A DNA stretch of 34,565 nt, taken from assembly GCF_013607485.1 (NCBI RefSeq), contig NZ_SCHP01000012.1, positions 1 through 34,565 of the forward strand, written 5' to 3'. Below the pieces are notes generated by a model. That model had not been told where the DNA came from. It searched no databases and saw only the letters and a program-made list of their open reading frames with translations. The DNA is from Bombilactobacillus bombi. GTDB taxonomy: Bacteria > Bacillota > Bacilli > Lactobacillales > Lactobacillaceae. This document shows, in pieces, positions 29,492-34,565 of this stretch (position 1 is the stretch's first letter; each line of letters starts with the position of its first letter). The position numbers and the translations under genes were made by a program.

Positions 29492-30445
29492 TTAATTATG
29501 GAGTTGCTTTAGGGCAGCAACTAGCTTGTGAGCAATTTTAGGAGAACTAGCGGCATCCGGATGCATTCCGTCAGTATAGGTTAAATCCCAATCGGCAGTT
29601 TCTAAAAGCTGAAAACCAGGATATTCAACAGTTTCCTCGCGAATTACTTGTGCGTGCCTTTGGGAAAAAGGAATCATCACTAGCTTCGGTGTTTGCGGAT
29701 AAAGCAGCTGGACTTTTTGCAAAAACAATTCCCAAGCCGCCCGAAATTCAATTTCATTGGCCTTGCGATCTGGAGTTCCTAGATTAATCACAACATACTC
29801 AGAAGGCTGCACGCTCCAAGAATGTTCAGCGTCAATTTTTTCTAAAAATTCACTAGCCGTAGGTACACCGCCGCTACCTGGTTTCACTAAACCGGCCCCT
29901 GGATAAGCGATGCGGATATCTTCCATATTTAATTCATTCGCCGTTAATGCTGCAAAGTTACCTTCTGCACAATAATCTTGTCCTGCTGTTTTGCCATGAA
30001 CCCAAGAACCAGCAGTAATCGAATCCCCAATAAAACTCAAAGCAGGACCAGCCGGTTTAATTGGTGTGAGCTGTGCGTTTGGGGAAACCTTTAAATAATC
30101 AAAATATAAGCCGCCATGACGCTTCCAGACATTATCAGCGGGTGTATTGCCGCTGTAAACTACTCGCAAAATATGAGAATTTAAATCTGGCAAAGTAATT
30201 GTCAGAGGCATTTGTGCCAAATTAGCCCGCTGAAATTTACCAAAATCCACTTGATAGGCAATAAAGACGCCCTCGACTTGAGCCTTCGTAGAAAAACTTA
30301 ATTCTACTTGTTGCGCTTGTGTGACTTGAGTGTATAATTGCGCTCCTAAATTAGTAGTATATAAACCATGCTCTGTTTGAGCCCAACGCCCAGAAAAATA
30401 AATTCCCGGGATTGAAAAATTAGCTGTTGTTGATTGCACTTTCAT
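29492..30445 (-). CDS. SGNH/GDSL-family hydrolase (esterase/deacetylase-like)
   Basis: A 317-residue protein without signal peptide. Residues about 1-125 form a beta-sandwich-like region, as in CE2-type carbohydrate esterases; 135-315 form the SGNH domain: block I FIGDSITAG (Ser142 the likely nucleophile), a glycine block YPGAGLVKPG, and block V DGMHPD with Asp292 and His295. Block III, normally GxND, reads GTPD (223-226), so the oxyanion Asn is replaced by Pro225. The enzyme may be altered or inactive. ATG at 30445 with AAGGAGG 11 bases upstream. Substrate unknown; intracellular acetyl-sugar deacetylation is the best guess from the domain pair. Confidence 0.82.
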   Translation of the reverse strand: MKVQSTTANFSIPGIYFSGRWAQTEHGLYTTNLGAQLYTQVTQAQQVELSFSTKAQVEGVFIAYQVDFGKFQRANLAQMPLTITLPDLNSHILRVVYSGNTPADNVWKRHGGLYFDYLKVSPNAQLTPIKPAGPALSFIGDSITAGSWVHGKTAGQDYCAEGNFAALTANELNMEDIRIAYPGAGLVKPGSGGVPTASEFLEKIDAEHSWSVQPSEYVVINLGTPDRKANEIEFRAAWELFLQKVQLLYPQTPKLVMIPFSQRHAQVIREETVEYPGFQLLETADWDLTYTDGMHPDAASSPKIAHKLVAALKQLHN

Positions 30446-30488
30446 TACAAATATTCCCTCCTTGTTGCTCTTAACACTTTTATCATAC

Positions 30489-30494
30489 TATAAT
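30489..30494 (+). promoter_or_regulatory. -10 box of the HAD phosphatase gene
   Basis: Perfect TATAAT about 33 bases before the start; TTGCTC 18 bases upstream may be a weak -35. Confidence 0.45.
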
Positions 30495-30526
30495 AACAGT
30501 TAGATAACTCATTAAGGACGGGAAAA

Positions 30527-31159
30527 ATGTATAAAAATGTAATTTTTGATATTGACGGCACCCTCTTAGATACTCACGATGCAGCGTTATTAGGCCTGCA
30601 AAAAGCTCTTTGGCAAGACTATCAAATTCAACAATCTCTAGCAGAATTAGAATCTAGCTTTTCAGGAACAGCCCAAGATGTTTTTGACAAATACCAAATC
30701 CCTACCGCTAAACAGCAGGACTTTGCTGAAAGCGTCTTAAATTGTGCCTTTGATTTTACTGATGAGATTAAACCCTTCGCAGAAATTACAGAAACTATCC
30801 ACCAACTTAGCATCCAAGACATTCCTATGGCCGTAGTAACTTCAGAGGATCAAGCTGAAGTGGATGCCGTTTTTAAAAAAACCAGCATTGGTCCTTATTT
30901 TCAACAGATTATTACCGCTGATCAAGTGTCAAATCCTAAACCAGCCGCCGATCCTACCTTACTAGCTTTAACAAAGCTCCATGCCCAGGCTAGTCAAACC
31001 CTATATATCGGCGATTCTAAAAATGATGTCGGCAGTGCGCATCAAGCCCATGTGGCTTTTGGCTTAGCCCAATGGGGAGCTAATCCTCAGGATCAGTTTT
31101 TAGAAGCTGATTATATCTTTTCGCAGCCTCAAGATATTTTGCAAGTAGTAGAAAAATAA
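30527..31159 (+). CDS. HAD-superfamily hydrolase (phosphoglycolate phosphatase/beta-phosphoglucomutase-like)
   Basis: A 210-residue soluble phosphatase of HAD subfamily I with an alpha-helical cap. Motif I is DIDGTLLDT (Asp8 nucleophile, Asp10 acid/base), motif II VVTSEDQ, motif III lysine in NPKPAADP and motif IV YIGDSKNDVGSAHQA, all intact. Such enzymes dephosphorylate small phosphate esters; the substrate cannot be read from sequence. ATG at 30527 with AAGGACGGG as the SD. It is a single-gene unit convergent with the oleate hydratase gene. Confidence 0.9.
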   Translation: MYKNVIFDIDGTLLDTHDAALLGLQKALWQDYQIQQSLAELESSFSGTAQDVFDKYQIPTAKQQDFAESVLNCAFDFTDEIKPFAEITETIHQLSIQDIPMAVVTSEDQAEVDAVFKKTSIGPYFQQIITADQVSNPKPAADPTLLALTKLHAQASQTLYIGDSKNDVGSAHQAHVAFGLAQWGANPQDQFLEADYIFSQPQDILQVVEK

Positions 31160-31193
31160 AAAAGACCAGGCAATTTTTGTCCTGGTCTTTTCT
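31159..31193. terminator. Bidirectional terminator between the HAD gene and the oleate hydratase gene
   Basis: AAAAAGACCAGG and CCTGGTCTTTTC form a strong stem with a T-rich loop; T or A runs flank it on both sides, so it can end both converging transcripts. Confidence 0.88.
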
Positions 31194-31197
31194 AATA

Positions 31198-32970
31198 TTA
31201 TAGTAAATGAGCTTCTTTGAGCAGTTCTCCCAGCCAAGTCTTCTGGGATTTACTTAAGGCCTTCTTGGTAATCCAATTAGGCAAAGGCAAATCTATTTCG
31301 TTTAACTTCTTCTTATCATTGAGATAATATATTGATTTTAGTAATTCGCGAATATCATAAATTGAACCAAAGACTTCGGGTACTCCGCGTTCAACTTTTA
31401 ACAAGGTATAAACAGCTTCCATCGCTGTCCGCACCGAATATTCAGTCGTAAAGACAGTATCACGTGTTGGAGATTCAGCAAAATTGCCGATAAAGGCCAA
31501 ATTAACCGAATTCTTAGGAACCACAGCTGGCCGATCGCCGGCTACCCGCGGCATAAAGTAACTAGTAATATATGGCATATAAACTGGATTAGTGTTGATT
31601 GATTCTTGCTGCGCTAATTTGGGAATCAAACTTTCTGGTACACCTAAATGATACAGCCATTCTTCGGTGATTTCTTCACCACTGCACTTCGTAATTGGCT
31701 TTTTAATGTAATTACCCTTAGTATCAGAATATAAACCGTATAACCAAACGACTGTTTCATTTTCTTTTTGAGCCTTAAAATGAGGCTGCCGATGAATCGC
31801 AAAACTCAAGAGCCAATTAGAGTCGGTAATGGTAATAATTCCGCCGCTATTTACCTTATGATCATGCAAGTCACGCTTCGTTAGCCGCTCAATATAAGGA
31901 TCCACAGCAGTGTTTTCAATCGTGGCTGTAGCTGAAATAAACCAGCTGCGTTTAGGTAGATTCTTGTAAAAGACTTGAGGATGACCAAATTCAGATGATT
32001 GTTGAGCTAATTTTTCCCACAAGGCCCAACTATTACCAATTTCCTGACTTGGCACTGCTGGGTGATGATGATCGCCATAAGTTGAACTTTCCGTGATTGA
32101 TCCATTAGTAACAAAGACTAAATCATCTGCTGTTAAGTCAATTTCTTGAGCTACGCCGCCTTGTTGCAGCATGATTTTTTTGGCTACTTTTTGGTCATGA
32201 CTAGTATCCACCAAAACATTCTTCACGATGGTATCATAACGCAAATCCACATTATGTTGCTGTAAATATTTAATTACAGGCATAACCATAGATTCATATT
32301 GATTATAACGATTAAATTTCAGTGCGGTAAAATCAGGCAGGCCATCGATATGGTGAATAAAGCGCATAGCATAACGCCGCATTTCAATTGCGGAATGCCA
32401 TTTTTCAAAGGCAAACATTGTTGCCCAATACATCCAAAAATTACTTTGAAAGAATTTTGGTGAAAAGAAATCTTCGATAGTTTGCTTACCTAAGCGATTT
32501 TCTGGTGTCATAATCAGCTTAATAATCTCTTTAGAGGCACCATCGAGGGTATATTGACCATCACTAGGAAGCCGATCCCCACGATGATAAATTAAACGGC
32601 AATTGGATGAATTAGGATCATCTTTATCTAACCAATAGTATTCATCTAAAAAAGAAGCCCCTTCTATTTCTAGAGATGGAATCGAACGATACATATCCCA
32701 TAAGCATTCAAAGTGATTTTCCATTTCGCGGCCGCCGCGAATGACAAAACCAATATCAGGCCGTTTCGTGCCATCTAAGGAGCCACCGCTTTGCGGTAAT
32801 TCTTCGAAAATATGAATCCGCTCACCGGACATTTGTGCATCTCGAATTAAGAAAACTGCCGTTGCTAAACCAGCCAACCCTGCTCCGACAATATAGGCCG
32901 ATTTTTGATCCACTCCCGCTGGTTTTCGTGGCCGGGCAAAAGCTTCATAATTACCTTTTGAATAATACAT
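31198..32970 (-). CDS. ohyA: Oleate hydratase (myosin-cross-reactive antigen family)
   Basis: FAD-dependent enzyme that adds water to the cis-9 double bond of oleic and linoleic acids to give 10-hydroxy fatty acids, thought to detoxify free fatty acids. The 590 residues match the family. [14 protein letters not shown] (29-42) is the FAD-binding loop, [12 protein letters not shown] (78-89) includes Glu82, the water-activating residue position of characterised enzymes, and [13 protein letters not shown] includes Tyr200, at the place of the second catalytic residue. I start at 32970, where GAGGGGGAG lies 7 bases upstream, rather than five codons earlier. The G-run SD is complementary to the predicted small RNA. 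Single-gene unit. Confidence 0.95.
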   Translation of the reverse strand: MYYSKGNYEAFARPRKPAGVDQKSAYIVGAGLAGLATAVFLIRDAQMSGERIHIFEELPQSGGSLDGTKRPDIGFVIRGGREMENHFECLWDMYRSIPSLEIEGASFLDEYYWLDKDDPNSSNCRLIYHRGDRLPSDGQYTLDGASKEIIKLIMTPENRLGKQTIEDFFSPKFFQSNFWMYWATMFAFEKWHSAIEMRRYAMRFIHHIDGLPDFTALKFNRYNQYESMVMPVIKYLQQHNVDLRYDTIVKNVLVDTSHDQKVAKKIMLQQGGVAQEIDLTADDLVFVTNGSITESSTYGDHHHPAVPSQEIGNSWALWEKLAQQSSEFGHPQVFYKNLPKRSWFISATATIENTAVDPYIERLTKRDLHDHKVNSGGIITITDSNWLLSFAIHRQPHFKAQKENETVVWLYGLYSDTKGNYIKKPITKCSGEEITEEWLYHLGVPESLIPKLAQQESINTNPVYMPYITSYFMPRVAGDRPAVVPKNSVNLAFIGNFAESPTRDTVFTTEYSVRTAMEAVYTLLKVERGVPEVFGSIYDIRELLKSIYYLNDKKKLNEIDLPLPNWITKKALSKSQKTWLGELLKEAHLL

Positions 32971-32975
32971 TGTTC

Positions 32976-32984
32976 TCCCCCTCA
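32976..32984 (-). promoter_or_regulatory. G-rich ribosome binding site of ohyA, potential small-RNA target
   Basis: The mRNA sequence TGAGGGGGA pairs over nine contiguous bases with TCCCCCTCA (20731-20739) of the predicted small RNA. The pairing is visible; regulation is inferred. Confidence 0.4.
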
Positions 32985-33004
32985 CAATTTAAGATTACGC
33001 TTTC

Positions 33005-33010
33005 ATTATA
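33005..33010 (-). promoter_or_regulatory. -10 box of ohyA with nearby inverted repeat
   Basis: Perfect TATAAT on the minus strand. TTGTCC at 15 bases may be a weak -35. It lies within an inverted repeat TGGG-ACAACA-CCCA (33024-33037), bounded by CTTAAA and TTTAAAG, a possible repressor site covering the -35 region. Confidence 0.4.
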
Positions 33011-33072
33011 CAACACTTAAAACTGGGACAACACCCAAGAATTTAAAGTTTTCAACAACTTTTTCTTAAAAA

Positions 33073-33105
33073 CAAAAAACGACCGAAAAAGATTTTTTCA
33101 GTCGC
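33073..33105 (-). terminator. Rho-independent terminator of nupC
   Basis: Minus strand CGACTGAAAAA and TTTTTCGGTCG pair around a three-base loop, followed by TTTTTTGTTTTT. Confidence 0.88.
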
Positions 33106-33142
33106 TTGCCAAAGATATTTAAGGAAAATTTTTCTAAAAATT

Positions 33143-34327
33143 TTAATAATAAACTCCCACAATTGTCGCAGTAATAACAGAAGCCAAAGTTGCACCTAGC
33201 AAAAGTTTCATAGTGAATCCTGCTACATACTTACCTTGTTGAGCACTAATGGACTTCATTGATCCGGTAATAATTCCAATAGAACCAAAATTAGCAAAAG
33301 ATACTAAGTAGGTGGAAATAATAGCAATAGATTTAGCACTCAGTCCCTTTAAAGCTTGTAAATCAGCCATAGCGACAAACTCATTAGTTAATAATTTAGT
33401 TGCCATCAAACTGCCGACTTGGACAATATCTTTGGTGGGTACTCCCATAATAAAGGCTACTGGGGAAAAGATGTAACCGAGAATTTGAGTAAAGGAAATA
33501 TGAATGGCAGCTTTTAAAGTACTATTTAAAAAGGCAATTAAGGCCACAAAGCCGATAACCATTGCTCCCACCGTAATAGCAATGTTAAAACCATCCATAA
33601 TATAGTTGCCGAGCATTTGGAAAAATGGCTCCGACTGCGGATCAGCAGCCGGTTTGATTTCCTGTTCCTCAGCTTTGACATCATAAGGATTAATAATACA
33701 AGAAACAATTAAGGCCGATAAAATATTCAAAAATACAGCTACTACAACAAATTTTCCCGGAATCATCTTCATATAAGATGCCAATAAAGAAGCCGAGACG
33801 GCACTCATAGCCGAAGCACAAATTGTATATAAACGCTGGCGATTAAGTTGAGCGATTTGATCTTTAATCGTAATAAAAACTTCTGGCATTCCTAAAATAG
33901 CCGTAGAAATGGCAAAATAACTTTCCATTTCACCCATACCAACTACCTTATTCAAAGCCCAGCCCACCCATTTAATGATAAAAGGCAGGATTTTAAGATA
34001 ATTCAGAATACCTATTAACGCCGCAATAAAGACTATCGGCATTAAAACATTGAAGAAAAAGACCGTCTGTCCTGGTTTAATGACAATATTGCCAAAAACA
34101 AAGTTCACACCAGCAGCAGCTTGATCCATCAGCCAATTAAAAAAGGCGGAAATATGGGCTAAAGTGCTGACTCCTCCCGAGGTATGCAAACACAAAAAAG
34201 AAATCAAAAACTGCAGCGCCAACAAAATTCCAATCCGTTTATACTTGATGTGCTGGCGGTCATAACTAACTAACCAGCCAATTGCAAAAACTAAAGCTAA
34301 TCCAGCTGCCAAAAAAACAAACCGCAT
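33143..34327 (-). CDS. nupC: Concentrative nucleoside transporter (CNT family)
   Basis: A 394-residue membrane protein that imports nucleosides by cation symport. CNT landmarks are present: FFFNVLMPIVFIAALIGILNYL, GMGEMESYFAISTAILGMPEVFITI, LLTNEFVAMADLQ and SFANFGSIGIITGSM, which form the substrate site and re-entrant hairpins, plus the C-terminal helix. ATG at 34327 with AAGGAG. With the pyr operon degraded, this transporter is a likely source of pyrimidines. Single-gene unit with its own promoter and terminator. Confidence 0.95.
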   Translation of the reverse strand: MRFVFLAAGLALVFAIGWLVSYDRQHIKYKRIGILLALQFLISFLCLHTSGGVSTLAHISAFFNWLMDQAAAGVNFVFGNIVIKPGQTVFFFNVLMPIVFIAALIGILNYLKILPFIIKWVGWALNKVVGMGEMESYFAISTAILGMPEVFITIKDQIAQLNRQRLYTICASAMSAVSASLLASYMKMIPGKFVVVAVFLNILSALIVSCIINPYDVKAEEQEIKPAADPQSEPFFQMLGNYIMDGFNIAITVGAMVIGFVALIAFLNSTLKAAIHISFTQILGYIFSPVAFIMGVPTKDIVQVGSLMATKLLTNEFVAMADLQALKGLSAKSIAIISTYLVSFANFGSIGIITGSMKSISAQQGKYVAGFTMKLLLGATLASVITATIVGVYY

Positions 34328-34369
34328 TAAACCACTCCTTATTTTTCATAAATTTACCCTCGATTATCT

Positions 34370-34398
34370 AACTTAAAGGATTAAACGTGCAATGTCAA
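34370..34398 (-). promoter_or_regulatory. Promoter of nupC
   Basis: Minus strand TTGACA (34393-34398), 17 bases, TAAGTT (34370-34375); start codon about 35 bases past the initiation point. Confidence 0.65.
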
Positions 34399-34485
34399 AA
34401 TAAAATTAGTTTTATCAGTAAAAAAGTCTAAATCACAGCTCATGATTAGCTGACAGGTCTTGGTAATTGGCTAAATAAATTCATC

Positions 34486-34529
34486 AAAAAAGCGTCTCTA
34501 ATCACAACTCCTGTTTTCACTAAAGACGC
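34486..34529 (-). terminator. Terminator of a gene beyond the right edge
   Basis: Minus strand GCGTCTTTAGTG...TGATTAGAGACGC (34492-34529) followed by TTTTTT. It implies a minus-strand gene ending at or beyond base 34565; no coding part of it is visible here. Confidence 0.75.
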
Positions 34530-34565
34530 CGACTGTAAGATACTGCTCAAAAAGACAATTTGTTT

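Noticed and set aside
1-34565. Insertion sequences, prophage or integrated elements
   Set aside because: No transposase, integrase or terminal repeats seen; AT-rich parts are confined to the surface-protein modules and intergenic regions.

Overview
The window looks like chromosomal DNA of a low-GC member of the Lactobacillaceae. The evidence is strong GGAGG-type ribosome binding sites, a T-box before serS, an LPXTG-like sorting signal, WxL and SLAP-type surface proteins, a PyrR-type pyr attenuator and an oleate hydratase. The genus cannot be fixed by reading alone. No insertion sequence, integrase, phage or CRISPR array was seen.

Layout. (1) Bases 1-320 hold two strong tandem promoters on the minus strand followed by leader sequence typical of an rRNA operon, so a 16S gene probably begins just outside the left edge. 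(2) serS with a T-box leader (374-1900). (3) A 12-gene minus-strand cluster (1913-13360) for cell-surface complexes of the csc/WxL type: one small sortase-anchored protein, five WxL proteins (called WxL-1 to WxL-5 in order of transcription) and six membrane-anchored DUF916/DUF3324 WxL-interacting proteins (WIP-1 to WIP-6). A TagE/GtfA-like glycosyltransferase lies just upstream. (4) Housekeeping genes: tpx, a flavodoxin-like protein with a membrane tail, an MFS exporter, a small orphan protein, an NCS2 purine permease and galE. (5) A 365-base intergenic region with a predicted small RNA, then a 979-residue secreted protein with repeated beta modules and three C-terminal SLAP-like domains. (6) A decayed pyrimidine operon (pyrB, pyrC, a 52-codon carA-carB deletion scar, pyrD) that keeps its PyrR attenuator. 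(7) A MurJ/YtgP-type flippase, an SGNH hydrolase, a HAD phosphatase, oleate hydratase and a NupC nucleoside transporter.

How the genes fit together. The WxL proteins are thought to bind the wall non-covalently, the WIPs to tether them to membrane and peptidoglycan, and the small YPNTG protein to be covalently attached; together they would form a large and diversified surface complex. The pyr locus has lost carAB and has no pyrF, pyrE or pyrK here, while NupC imports nucleosides, which fits a nutrient-rich niche and salvage.

The most interesting candidate is the small RNA at about 20666-20782. Two stem-loops flank an open stretch with two C-rich anti-Shine-Dalgarno motifs, the architecture of streptococcal CiaR-controlled csRNAs, and an 11-bp-spaced direct repeat sits upstream of its promoter. 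Its motifs pair for 7-10 contiguous bases with the unusually G-rich ribosome binding sites of four WxL genes and the sortase-anchored gene, and for 9 bases with that of the oleate hydratase. This suggests one RNA tuning the envelope genes; it is an inference that needs testing.
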